A DNA stretch of 64,000 nucleotides from the NCBI RefSeq assembly GCF_014197615.1, contig NZ_JACIFY010000012.1, forward strand, positions 1-64,000, in the 5' to 3' direction. The position numbers and the translations under genes were made by a program. The first letter of the stretch is position 1; each line of letters starts with the position of its first letter. The notes under the pieces were generated by a model. The model was not told where the DNA came from. It made no database searches and was given only the letters and a program-made list of their open reading frames with translations. Positions 8,530 to 16,731 of the stretch are shown piece after piece. Source of the DNA: Rhizobium esperanzae (lineage in GTDB: Bacteria; Pseudomonadota; Alphaproteobacteria; Rhizobiales; Rhizobiaceae).

Positions 8530-8635
8530 TCTAAAGCGCGTCGCGATCTTTCAGATTCGCTTCTCGTGCTTTAGGTCTTTGTTTTTACGCATGTCGTTAT
8601 CGCAAAACCGCTGCACACTTTTGCGCGACATGCTC
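8530..8635. repeat. Intergenic palindromic repeat, full-length copy
   Basis: The block beginning TAAAGCGCGTCGCGATC and ending with GCGCGACATGCTCTAG lies between the kinase and the acyltransferase, whose genes converge here. Its right half folds: GCATGTCG (8589-8596) pairs with CGACATGC (8626-8633), with GCAAAAC and TTTTGC inside also pairing. A shortened copy in the opposite orientation is at 57659-57711. This is a dispersed element of rhizobial genomes by my recollection; it may end transcription from both sides. Confidence 0.75.
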
Positions 8636-9810
8636 TAGGCGCGAAGCTTCTCGTCGCCATTGTCCTGGGTGCCCGTGCGGGAGGCTTCCTCCCGCAGTTC
8701 GTCCGCCGCGGCTGACGTTGTGCCGCTCAGGAGGCGTTTTTCGGTCTCCTTGAGGTCGAGGATCGCGCGTTCAATGCCTTCGGCCGGAATTGCGCCCGAG
8801 GCTATGCGCCAGCGATGCTGCTGCCACAGGCCGACGAGCAGCCGGCGGCTTGGGACTTCGATCGTCTCGTGAATGAACCATGCTCCGACTGCCGCAACGG
8901 CAAGTGCTGCCCCGATCAGCACCGGTTCGGGCATCAGGCCCTCAAAGGTCCGGCGTGCGAGGAACATGATGGGGACATGGAAAAGATAGAGCGAGAAGCT
9001 GATGGTCCCTAAGAACCGCATGGGTGCGGCTGCCAGCACATAGGCTGCGATGGGCGGTTGCCGAGCGACGAGCGCGACAATGACGGCTGCCGCGACCGCG
9101 CTTTGCAGACCCCAGAATTCGGGGGAAAAACTCGGCACGACATGCCGGTAGGTGAAGAACGCCGCCAGCAGGAACAGCGTGAAAATTCCGGTGAGGGCCG
9201 ATGGCGCCCATCTGTCCCAGCGGGAATGCAGCGCCCCGGCAAGTGCGCCGAAAAGAAAGTAGGGGAGCTTGGAAACCAGCATGATGCCGGGCCCCGGCAA
9301 TTCCAGCAGGCCGTCGATGACGGCGACCACGGCAAAGCCGACGATCAGGCCGCTATGGCGGTGCGGCCGGGCCAGGCAAAGCCATAGGACCGGGAAGAGC
9401 AGATAGAATTGGATTTCCGGCGGAATTGACCAGAAAACCCCGCTCGAGCCCAGAAGAAAGACGTGGCGCACAAAGTCCGTGGCGCCGACAATCGGCTGAA
9501 CGAAGTTCAGATCTTGCATGCCGGACAGGATCGCCACGAGCACGACGGCAGCCAGATAGACCGGATAGATGCGGGCAAAGCGGCTCACCAGAAAATCCAG
9601 CACGTTTTCTTTGGTCACCGGCCGCGAGCCATAGAGATGGGCCATCAGAAAGCCGCTGAGCGCAAAGAACAAGCCGACGGCTTCGCTGCCCATCGTCATG
9701 AAATGCTGGGCTGTGCCGGGAAAGACAAGTCCGATATGGGCTTGAACGACCAGAAGCGCGGCAATGCCGCGCAGGCCATCGAGACTGGGGATGTAATCCG
9801 GCCGGCTCAT
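8635..9810 (-). CDS. Membrane acyltransferase, OafA/YrhL type (acyltransferase 3 family)
   Basis: A 391-residue integral membrane protein of the acyltransferase 3 family, with about ten hydrophobic segments. It opens with IPSLDGLRGIAALLVVQAH, the family hallmark in which the histidine is catalytic, and has RFARIYPVYLA further on. Members move acetyl or other acyl groups to sugars of surface polysaccharides, lipopolysaccharide or Nod-like molecules. The C-terminal 90 residues are polar and cytoplasmic. Start is uncertain: ATGs at 9855 and 9810 are in frame, neither with a strong ribosome site; I prefer 9810 because the family sequence begins there. It converges on the sensor kinase. Confidence 0.85.
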   Translation of the reverse strand: MSRPDYIPSLDGLRGIAALLVVQAHIGLVFPGTAQHFMTMGSEAVGLFFALSGFLMAHLYGSRPVTKENVLDFLVSRFARIYPVYLAAVVLVAILSGMQDLNFVQPIVGATDFVRHVFLLGSSGVFWSIPPEIQFYLLFPVLWLCLARPHRHSGLIVGFAVVAVIDGLLELPGPGIMLVSKLPYFLFGALAGALHSRWDRWAPSALTGIFTLFLLAAFFTYRHVVPSFSPEFWGLQSAVAAAVIVALVARQPPIAAYVLAAAPMRFLGTISFSLYLFHVPIMFLARRTFEGLMPEPVLIGAALAVAAVGAWFIHETIEVPSRRLLVGLWQQHRWRIASGAIPAEGIERAILDLKETEKRLLSGTTSAAADELREEASRTGTQDNGDEKLRA

Positions 9811-9960
9811 GTGCAGCTTTTTAAATATTCTCTTCAGGCAAGCAGTATCGGACATCGCTTTACGAGAGATTAATGCGGTGCGCTCGGGCTCGTATCCGTG
9901 CAAAGCGATAGGGAGATTTTGGCGGGAAGCCTCAAGTACCTGACGTTCAAGATGAAAGTC

Positions 9961-10605
9961 TCAAGTTTTGGTCTGACTTACCCCTGCTGCGAAGATTTTG
10001 ATGCTCTGTCGCAAATAGGCGTTGCGCTCGGCCCTCGTCTTTTTGTCGAATTTTCCGATTGATTGCTGCTCATGCGGACCGCTCACGATATTCATTAGCA
10101 TCCGCGCTGCGGCACGCGTACTTCCAACAACAATACGCCCAAGTTGTCGTTGCTCATCCAACCACTCTATCAAGAGATGGCGTGAGCGTTCCTCCCCCAT
10201 CTCTCGCAAAAGAGCTTCCAGTTCAGGATGCCGCCTGGCCTCCATCAGGGTGACTTGAAGTAAGGTTTGCTGTTCCAGTTCGGCCTGTTCATCAAGGTTG
10301 ATGGTAAGTATCTCTATAAGCGCATCTTCCACGGTGAGGTCATTGTAGGCACCGGGGAGAGCCAACAAGCCCCTGCGATTGGTGTCGATCAAAGCCGCAA
10401 ACAGGTCGCTCTTACTTTTGAACAAGTTATAAACCGTTCGCTTTGACACGCCGCAGTGATGGGCTACGGCGTCCATCGTCGTTCCGCTAAAGCCACGCTC
10501 GATAAAAAGCTCTCGGGTGGCCTTCAACACAAGGGCATGTAGCTCTTCACTCGCCATGCGTCTTGGACGGCCTCGCCCTCTTGGTCCTTCTGTTCCGTCA
10601 GACAT
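9961..10605 (-). CDS. TetR-family repressor of the efflux/pentapeptide operon
   Basis: A 214-residue TetR-type regulator. An arginine-rich leader (RGRGRPRR) precedes the helix-turn-helix, where GTTMDAVAHHCGVSKRTVYN is the DNA-reading part; the C-terminal half is the helical ligand and dimer domain. I chose the ATG at 10605 because GGAGGTG lies upstream at usual spacing. It is divergent from the Bcr/CflA pump, and two palindromes lie between, one perfect. The expected role is repression of itself and the pump operon until a drug-like ligand binds. Base composition is lower in GC than in surrounding genes, as for the next two genes. Confidence 0.9.
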   Translation of the reverse strand: MSDGTEGPRGRGRPRRMASEELHALVLKATRELFIERGFSGTTMDAVAHHCGVSKRTVYNLFKSKSDLFAALIDTNRRGLLALPGAYNDLTVEDALIEILTINLDEQAELEQQTLLQVTLMEARRHPELEALLREMGEERSRHLLIEWLDEQRQLGRIVVGSTRAAARMLMNIVSGPHEQQSIGKFDKKTRAERNAYLRQSIKIFAAGVSQTKT

Positions 10606-10655
10606 GACCGATACACCTCCAATCTGCGGCTCTATAGCACAACCTCTGAATTTTA

Positions 10656-10673
10656 CAACACCGATCGGTGTTG
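10656..10673. promoter_or_regulatory. Perfect 18-base palindrome, likely TetR operator 1
   Basis: CAACACCGATCGGTGTTG is identical to its own complement. It is 50 bases upstream of the repressor start and 61 bases upstream of the pump start, where a TetR dimer would block both promoters. Binding is inferred from position and symmetry. Confidence 0.8.
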
Positions 10674-10700
10674 CAAATATCCTCCCAGTCAACTAATAAC

Positions 10701-10716
10701 AACACCGAATAGTGTT
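10701..10716. promoter_or_regulatory. Imperfect palindrome, likely TetR operator 2
   Basis: AACACCGAATAGTGTT repeats the AACAC...GTGTT half-sites of the perfect palindrome 45 bases to the left, with a mismatched centre. It lies 18 bases before the pump start codon, just ahead of its ribosome site (GGAG at 10726), so it would overlap the core promoter or leader. Confidence 0.65.
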
Positions 10717-10734
10717 ATAAATCTTGGAGCAACA

Positions 10735-11982
10735 ATGTCATCTCGCGTTCGTGTGGCCGCCTCTCAATCGGAATCCGCAGGCGATGCTAGGCGGAGGTCC
10801 GTCGGAAAGCGGACCGTCATCGTGCTCGCAGCGCTGGGGACATTTGCACCGCTGTCTACCGACATGTACTTGGCCGGCTTCCCAGAGCTTGCGCAGGGGT
10901 TCGGCACCAGTGTCGGAGAAGTCCAGCTCAGTCTTTCTTTGTTTCTGCTTGGCCTCGCAATCGGGCAGCTTTTTTACGGCCCTGTAATCGACGGATGGGG
11001 ACGTAAGCTCCCCCTCGTTTCCGGCGTCGCATTCTTCGCAGCCATATCCCTGTCCATCGTCTTTGCACCGAACATCGAGACCTTTCTTGTTCTGCGGTTT
11101 CTGCAAGCTGTTGGCGGTTGTGCCGGTATGGTCGTCGGCCGCGCGATCATCAGCGATCTCTACGACAAACAGGAAGCCGCAACGCTGCTTTCCTCCGTGA
11201 TGGCAATTCAGGCACTCGCACCGATTGTGGCTCCGGTCATTGGAGGTTACGTGACAGCCACTGCGGGATGGCATTCGATCTTCGCTCTGCTCGCAGGTAT
11301 AGGCTTCGTATGCTTGCTTGCGGTAATACTGACTATTCCTGAATCGCTACCCAGTAGTGCGCGGCAGCGTGAGTCGCTCTCACAGACACTGACCAACTAT
11401 GGCCAGCTCCTGGCGAACCGCTCCTTCCTGTTGCCTGCCATCGTCGGCGGCCTATCGTTCGCTGTTGGATTCGCTTTTGTCAGCGGTTCGTCCTTCATCT
11501 ACATGACGCTCTACGGTGTCAGCGCTGAAGTTTATGGATGGCTGTTCGCCCTCAATGCGGTAGGCATCATCGTGGGAGCCATCCTCAATGGTGCGATGCT
11601 GCGACGAATCAATTCGCGATGCGCAACGACCATATCGCTTGCGACGTGCTTGGCCGCGGCGTCAGTGCTTTTCTTATTTGGTTCCGACATGCCTCTGGTC
11701 TTGCTTATGGGGCTGTTCTTCATGTGCTCGCTCACACTTCCGATCACAGGAGCAAACACCGTGGCGCTAGCTCTGGCTGCCAGTGGAAATCATAGAGGCG
11801 GCGGTTCCGCGATCGTCGGTGTCATGCAGTTCGTCTGCGCCGGCCTAGCGGCCACGGCCGTGGGCCTTTTTAACGACGGCAGCATGACAGCGGTTACCGG
11901 CACCATGCTTGCCGGCGCGCTAATCAGTCTCATGGTTTGGTCTTTTGCCAAACGCGGACTGACCAGCAAAGGAGACGATTGA
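10735..11982 (+). CDS. Bcr/CflA-type drug efflux transporter (MFS, 12 membrane segments)
   Basis: A 415-residue major facilitator of the DHA1 drug:proton antiporter group. After a polar leader of about 25 residues come twelve hydrophobic segments. The family marks are STDMYLAGFPELAQ in the first segment, the loop-2/3 motif DGWGRKLPL, and FLQAVGGCAGMVVGRAIISDLY. Bcr/CflA proteins export chloramphenicol, bicyclomycin or related compounds across the inner membrane. It is the first gene of an operon with the pentapeptide protein: the stop and next start share one base (TGATG). Divergent TetR gene and operators indicate drug-induced expression. Confidence 0.92.
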   Translation: MSSRVRVAASQSESAGDARRRSVGKRTVIVLAALGTFAPLSTDMYLAGFPELAQGFGTSVGEVQLSLSLFLLGLAIGQLFYGPVIDGWGRKLPLVSGVAFFAAISLSIVFAPNIETFLVLRFLQAVGGCAGMVVGRAIISDLYDKQEAATLLSSVMAIQALAPIVAPVIGGYVTATAGWHSIFALLAGIGFVCLLAVILTIPESLPSSARQRESLSQTLTNYGQLLANRSFLLPAIVGGLSFAVGFAFVSGSSFIYMTLYGVSAEVYGWLFALNAVGIIVGAILNGAMLRRINSRCATTISLATCLAAASVLFLFGSDMPLVLLMGLFFMCSLTLPITGANTVALALAASGNHRGGGSAIVGVMQFVCAGLAATAVGLFNDGSMTAVTGTMLAGALISLMVWSFAKRGLTSKGDD

Positions 11983-12677
11983 TGAGCAGTAAGGCAGCAA
12001 TGTCGCTCGCTATTACGGACAAAACGCTCAACCGACGAGAGGTGGAACAACAAGCGCTCAAAGGTGAGTTCGTGACCCTGATCGCGTGTCATCTGGATGA
12101 GGTTGACTTGTCGCGGTTGCCGCTCGCCGGCTGGGTTTTTCAGCACTGCACGCTGGAACGCACCAATTTTGAGAAGGCTAGCCTGGAAGGCGCTCGATTC
12201 GTCTCCTGTCGGGGGGCCTTTTCCAGCTTTGTTGGCGCTGCGCTGGAAGACGCAGAGTTCTTGGGATGTGACTTCAACAATGGGAACTATCGACGCGCTA
12301 AGCTTGGCTCGGTCAACTTTGCGCGGTGCAAGCTGACTGGTGCGGACTTTACCGACGGACAGGCCTTGGATGTGCGGTTCGACGAAACCCTACTGGTCTA
12401 TGCAAAGTTGCCGGCGCGATCATTCCGAAAGTCTCATTTGCGACAGATCGATTTCAGCGGATCGGATCTGCGTAGCTGCGATTTCAGAGACGCAATTTTT
12501 GACGGTTGTTCGCTTCGAAATGCAGATCTTACACACTGCCGTTTCGAAGGCGCGGATCTTCGTGGTGCCGATCTTGGCGGCCTCACTATAGGCAATGCTG
12601 AAAGATTCAAGGGCGCCATTATCTCCTATGCTCAGGCCGGTGGACTCTTGGCCCAGTTGGGGCTCACCGTCGTGTAG
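11982..12677 (+). CDS. Pentapeptide-repeat protein, Qnr/MfpA-like
   Basis: A 231-residue protein built largely of five-residue repeats with the A(D/N)Lxx pattern, for example GADFTD, GSDLRSCDFRDAIFDGCSLRNADLTHCRFEGADLRGADL. Such repeats form a right-handed square helix that mimics DNA. Length and the C-terminal end (SYAQAGGLLAQLGLTVV), which resembles the dimer helix of Qnr proteins, point to the group that protects DNA gyrase from quinolones or gyrase toxins. It overlaps the pump gene by one base and so shares its control. A pump and a target protector in one repressor-controlled operon is an unusual pairing. Gyrase binding is inference; general pentapeptide proteins have other roles. Confidence 0.85.
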   Translation: MSSKAAMSLAITDKTLNRREVEQQALKGEFVTLIACHLDEVDLSRLPLAGWVFQHCTLERTNFEKASLEGARFVSCRGAFSSFVGAALEDAEFLGCDFNNGNYRRAKLGSVNFARCKLTGADFTDGQALDVRFDETLLVYAKLPARSFRKSHLRQIDFSGSDLRSCDFRDAIFDGCSLRNADLTHCRFEGADLRGADLGGLTIGNAERFKGAIISYAQAGGLLAQLGLTVV

Positions 12678-12839
12678 AGATGCTACGACCCCAATTTGTC
12701 GAGGCATTGCTGGATGGGAGGCGTCGTAATGCTGCGAGACTGGCGCTGCGCCATTGCCATGAGCTGCGTTTGCGGCTTGAACTTCACGGTCCGTTCGGCC
12801 TTAACGTGTCTGCGGGAGCAAATCTTGCTCTCGTCCCTT
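12678..12839. other. Short gap, possibly with a recombinase relic
   Basis: The plus strand reads LRPQFVEALLDGRRRNAAR from the frame starting at 12680, which weakly recalls the C-terminal end of serine recombinases (pattern L-P-x-I-V-x-A-I-L-x-G-R). Nothing else of such a gene remains. This is a faint resemblance noted only because it borders a lower-GC islet. Confidence 0.2.
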
Positions 12840-13601
12840 CTATTCCCGGCGGCCTCTGTCGATCTCGGCGCGCAGGATGAAAACCAGCAATGCCAGCGCC
12901 ATCGCCGAGAGCCCGTACCAGGTGATGGCATAGACGAGATGGTTGTCGGGGAATTGGATGATTGTGAGGCCGCCGACCGGCAGGCCGCCCGGATTGGGTG
13001 CGGCATCGGCGTCGATGAAATAAGGGGCGACGGCACTGACGCCGCGCTTTTGCGCGATTGCCGCGACGTCGCGCGAATACCAGCGGTCGGCGGCGACGTC
13101 GTTGGATTTGAGCAGCGATCCCTTCGGCTCGGTCATCCGCATCAGCCCGGTGATTTCCACCGGCTCTGATGGTTGGCCTTCGCGGCGCGAGGCCGGGTCG
13201 CGCCGATCGGTCGGAACGAAGCCGCGATTGACGAGGATCGATGTGCCGTCGGCAAGCATCAGCGGCGTCATCACCCAGTAACCCGGGCCGAGCGCCGTCG
13301 AGGCATAGACCAGCGTTTCCTTGTCGTTTGCCAGCATCCCCGATGCGGTCACCCGCCGATATTCGTCGTCTGTGGTATTGACCCTGTTCCAGTCGGCGGG
13401 CGTGGCCGGGGCCGGCACCGGCGGCGCGTGCACGCGTTGATCGACGCGGGCAATGAGGTCACGTTTCCAGGCCAGGCGCTCGACCTGCCAGGTGCCGAGG
13501 GCGGCCAGCGCCGCGGCAAGCAACGCCAGGCAAACGGCGAAGACCGTGCGTTTCGCCCGGGAATGCCGTGTCTCCGATTGTTCCGAGGAAGCCTCGCTCA
13601 T
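12840..13601 (-). CDS. SURF1-family protein (oxidase assembly)
   Basis: A 253-residue membrane protein with two hydrophobic segments, one near residues 20-40 and one near the C-terminus (LVYAITWYGLSAMALALLVFILR). The SURF1 marks are visible: an early GTWQVERLAWKRDLI block, VNRGFVP in the middle and an FPDNHLVYAITWYG end. SURF1 helps insert heme into terminal oxidases. It follows cyoD in the same orientation, 60 bases downstream, so it serves the adjacent cytochrome bo3 oxidase. ATG at 13601 chosen; a TTG two codons earlier is also possible. Confidence 0.9.
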   Translation of the reverse strand: MSEASSEQSETRHSRAKRTVFAVCLALLAAALAALGTWQVERLAWKRDLIARVDQRVHAPPVPAPATPADWNRVNTTDDEYRRVTASGMLANDKETLVYASTALGPGYWVMTPLMLADGTSILVNRGFVPTDRRDPASRREGQPSEPVEITGLMRMTEPKGSLLKSNDVAADRWYSRDVAAIAQKRGVSAVAPYFIDADAAPNPGGLPVGGLTIIQFPDNHLVYAITWYGLSAMALALLVFILRAEIDRGRRE

Positions 13602-13661
13602 ATCCAAACTATATCGGGCTGAACCGCTGCGGGCGGCGCTGCCGCCGCCCGTGCCGAGGGA

Positions 13662-14063
13662 TCACGGCATGTTCTTCATCATTTCAGGGTTCATCGGCAT
13701 CATGTTGGTGTTGAGATGATGCATGACCCAGAGCGAGCCGGAGAGGGCGATGGCGACGATGATGAGGGTGAAGATCAGCGCCATGATCGTCCAGCCGCCC
13801 TCGCTCCTGGTGTTCATATGCAGGAAGAAGATCATGTGGACGACGATCTGGATGGCGCCGAGGCCCATCACCAGCACCGCCGTCAGCGCCGGGCTGGCGA
13901 TCACGCCCGACATGACGAGCCAGAAGGGAATGGCGGTGAGAATGACGGAGAGCACGAAGCCCGCCATATAGCTCTTGAAGGTGCCGTGGCCGGCCTGGTG
14001 ACCGTGGCTGTGGCCGTGATGCGCCTCGTGGGCATCCTCATGGGCGGGTGCTTGCGAACTCAT
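13662..14063 (-). CDS. cyoD: Cytochrome bo3 quinol oxidase subunit IV
   Basis: A 133-residue subunit IV with three membrane segments after a hydrophilic, histidine-rich N-terminus ([19 protein letters not shown], about residues 8-26). The [14 protein letters not shown] block is diagnostic. It helps assemble the copper site of subunit I in the inner membrane. The start at 14063 overlaps the cyoC stop by four bases. The His-rich head could bind metal, perhaps copper or zinc, but this is only suggested by composition. Confidence 0.92.
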   Translation of the reverse strand: MSSQAPAHEDAHEAHHGHSHGHQAGHGTFKSYMAGFVLSVILTAIPFWLVMSGVIASPALTAVLVMGLGAIQIVVHMIFFLHMNTRSEGGWTIMALIFTLIIVAIALSGSLWVMHHLNTNMMPMNPEMMKNMP

Positions 14064-14686
14064 CCGAGAACTCCGAGCAGATAGACGAAGGAAAAGACGC
14101 CGATCCAGACGACGTCGAGGAAGTGCCAGAACATCGACAGGCACATCAGGCGGCGGCGGTTGGCTTCGACCAGCCCGTGCATCGACACCTGCACCATCAG
14201 CGTAATCAGCCAGATGATGCCGAAGGTGACGTGCAGGCCGTGCGTGCCGACGAGCGTGAAGAAGGAAGACAGGAAGGCGCTGCGCGTCGGGCCGGCGCCC
14301 TCATGGATCAGGTGGATGAACTCATAGAGTTCGAGCCCGATGAAGGCTGCGCCGAACAGGCCGGTCACGCCGAGCCAGAACAGCGTTTCCGCCTTGGCGT
14401 TGCGCTCCATCTGCAGCATGGCGAAGCCGTAGGTGATCGAGGAGAACAGCAGCATCGAGGTGTTGAGGGCGACGATCGGCAGATCGAAGAGATCGGCCGG
14501 CGACGGGCCGGCGGCATAATTGCGGCCGAGCACGCCGTGCGTGGCAAACAGCACCGCGAAAATCAGGCAGTCGCTCATCAGGTAGAGCCAGAAGCCGAGA
14601 TTGGTGCTGCCTTCCGGATGGTGATCTTCCGTCAGGTAGAATTCAGGCTTTTCGGCCGTGTCGATAGTCTGATCGCTCATGGTCAT
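14060..14686 (-). CDS. cyoC: Cytochrome bo3 quinol oxidase subunit III
   Basis: A 208-residue subunit III with five membrane segments. [22 protein letters not shown] and [13 protein letters not shown] are family marks. It supports stability of the proton-pumping oxidase in the inner membrane. The start ATG at 14686 shares one base with the stop of cyoB, a coupling that fits an operon cyoABCD read leftwards. Confidence 0.94.
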   Translation of the reverse strand: MTMSDQTIDTAEKPEFYLTEDHHPEGSTNLGFWLYLMSDCLIFAVLFATHGVLGRNYAAGPSPADLFDLPIVALNTSMLLFSSITYGFAMLQMERNAKAETLFWLGVTGLFGAAFIGLELYEFIHLIHEGAGPTRSAFLSSFFTLVGTHGLHVTFGIIWLITLMVQVSMHGLVEANRRRLMCLSMFWHFLDVVWIGVFSFVYLLGVLG

Positions 14687-16689
14687 CACACCTGCTCGGC
14701 AAGCAGCGCGGTACGCTTGCCTTCCGTTTCGGTCACCGCGTCGGCGGGGATGTAGAAATCGCGCCTGTAGTTGAAGGTATGGCCGATCGCCACGACGAGC
14801 ATGGCGACGAAGGAGACGACCACCAGCCACCACATGTACCAGATCAGGCCGAAGGCGAGGGCGACGCTGATGGCCGAAAGGATCGCGCCGGTGCCGGTGT
14901 TCTTCGGCATATGGATCGGCCGGAAGCCTTCGAGCGGACGGGCATAACCGCGGTTCTTCATGTCGTACCAGCTGTCATGGTCGTGCACGACGGGCGTGAA
15001 GGCGAAGTTGTAATCCGGCGGCGGCGAAGCCGTCGACCATTCCAGCGTGCGGCCGTCCCAGGGATCGCCGCTGTCGTCGCGCAGTTCCTCGCGCTTCATG
15101 AAGCTGACAGCGATCTGGATCAGGAAGGACACGATGCCGAGCGCGATCAGGCCGACGCCGAAGGCGGCGATGATGAACCAGATCTGCAGCGACGGGTCCT
15201 CGAACTGGCTCATGCGGCGGGTGACGCCCATCAGGCCGAGCACATAGAGCGGCATGAAGGCGAACCAGAAACCGATCTGCCAGAACCAGAAGCTCAGCTT
15301 GCCCCAGAAGGGATCGAGCTTGAAGCCGAAGGCCTTCGGGAACCAGTAGTTCACGCCGGCGAACATGCCGAAGAGAACGCCGCCGATGATGACGTTGTGG
15401 AAGTGGGCGATGAGGAACAGCGAATTGTGCAGCACGAAGTCGGCCGGCGGCACGGCGAGCATGACGCCGGTCATGCCGCCGATGACGAAGGTCACCATGA
15501 AGCCGACCGTCCACAGCATCGGCACCTCGTAGCGGATGCGGCCGCGATACATGGTGAACAGCCAGTTGAAGATCTTCGCTCCCGTGGGGATCGAGATGAT
15601 CATCGTGGTGATGCCGAAGAAGGAGTTGACGGAAGCACCCGATCCCATCGTGAAGAAGTGGTGCAGCCAGACGATGTAGGACAGGATCATGATCACGCAG
15701 GTGGCGTAGACCATCGAGGCGTAGCCGAAGAGGCGTTTTCCGGAGAAGGTGGCGACGACTTCCGAGAAGATGCCGAAGGCCGGCAGCACCAGGATGTAGA
15801 CCTCCGGATGGCCCCAGATCCAGATGAGGTTGATGTACATCATCGGGTTGCCGCCGAGGTCGTTGGTGAAGAAGTTCGTCCCGGCATAGCGGTCGAGCGA
15901 CAGCAGGGCGAGCGTTGCCGTCAGGATCGGGAAAGAGGCGACGATCAGCACGTTGGTGCAGAGCGCCGTCCAAGTGAAGACCGGCATTTTCATGAAGGTC
16001 ATGCCCGGTGCGCGCATCTTGACGATGGTGGCGATCAGGTTGATGCCCGAAAGCGTCGTTCCGACGCCGGCCACCTGCAGGCCCCAGATATAATAGTCGA
16101 CGCCGACCCCCGGACTGTAGGCCGCGCCCGACAGCGGCGGATAAGCGAGCCAGCCGGTCTGGGCGAATTCGCCGATGAACAGCGACAGCATGATGACGAT
16201 CGCGCCGGCGGTGGTCATCCAGAAGGAGAAGTTGTTGAGGAAGGGGAAGGAGACGTCGCGCGCGCCGATCTGCAGCGGCACGACGAAGTTCATCAGGCCG
16301 GTGACGAAGGGCATCGCCACGAAGAAGATCATGATGACGCCGTGGGCGGTGAAGATCTGGTCGTAATGGTGCGGCGGCAGCGGGCCTTCATTGCCGTTGA
16401 AGGCGATCGCCTGCTGCACACGCATCAGGATGGCATCGGAAAAACCGCGCAGCAGCATGATGACGGCGAGGATCACATACATGATGCCGATCTTCTTGTG
16501 ATCGACGCTGCAGATCCAGTCGCGCCAGAGCGGACCCCAGAACTTGAAATAGGTGATGAGGCCGAGCACGGCGAGGCCGCCGATGACCACGCCGATGAAG
16601 GTCACGACCAGGATCGGCTCGTGATAGGGAATGGCATCGAGGGTCAACCGGCCGAAGACGAACTTCAGGAGGTCAGGATTGGAAAACAT
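14686..16689 (-). CDS. cyoB: Cytochrome bo3 quinol oxidase subunit I
   Basis: A 667-residue subunit I, usual length for CyoB, with about fifteen hydrophobic segments. The heme-copper motifs are intact: [17 protein letters not shown] holds the CuB histidine joined to tyrosine, [10 protein letters not shown] gives the histidine pair, and FHNVIIGG carries further heme ligands. It oxidises ubiquinol, reduces oxygen to water and pumps protons. Second gene of the operon, 42 bases after cyoA. A conserved core of aerobic respiration in rhizobia. Confidence 0.97.
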   Translation of the reverse strand: MFSNPDLLKFVFGRLTLDAIPYHEPILVVTFIGVVIGGLAVLGLITYFKFWGPLWRDWICSVDHKKIGIMYVILAVIMLLRGFSDAILMRVQQAIAFNGNEGPLPPHHYDQIFTAHGVIMIFFVAMPFVTGLMNFVVPLQIGARDVSFPFLNNFSFWMTTAGAIVIMLSLFIGEFAQTGWLAYPPLSGAAYSPGVGVDYYIWGLQVAGVGTTLSGINLIATIVKMRAPGMTFMKMPVFTWTALCTNVLIVASFPILTATLALLSLDRYAGTNFFTNDLGGNPMMYINLIWIWGHPEVYILVLPAFGIFSEVVATFSGKRLFGYASMVYATCVIMILSYIVWLHHFFTMGSGASVNSFFGITTMIISIPTGAKIFNWLFTMYRGRIRYEVPMLWTVGFMVTFVIGGMTGVMLAVPPADFVLHNSLFLIAHFHNVIIGGVLFGMFAGVNYWFPKAFGFKLDPFWGKLSFWFWQIGFWFAFMPLYVLGLMGVTRRMSQFEDPSLQIWFIIAAFGVGLIALGIVSFLIQIAVSFMKREELRDDSGDPWDGRTLEWSTASPPPDYNFAFTPVVHDHDSWYDMKNRGYARPLEGFRPIHMPKNTGTGAILSAISVALAFGLIWYMWWLVVVSFVAMLVVAIGHTFNYRRDFYIPADAVTETEGKRTALLAEQV

Positions 16690-16731
16690 GGAACAACCCG
16701 TTCATTATGTCTTGCGACGCAAAGCGCCAGG

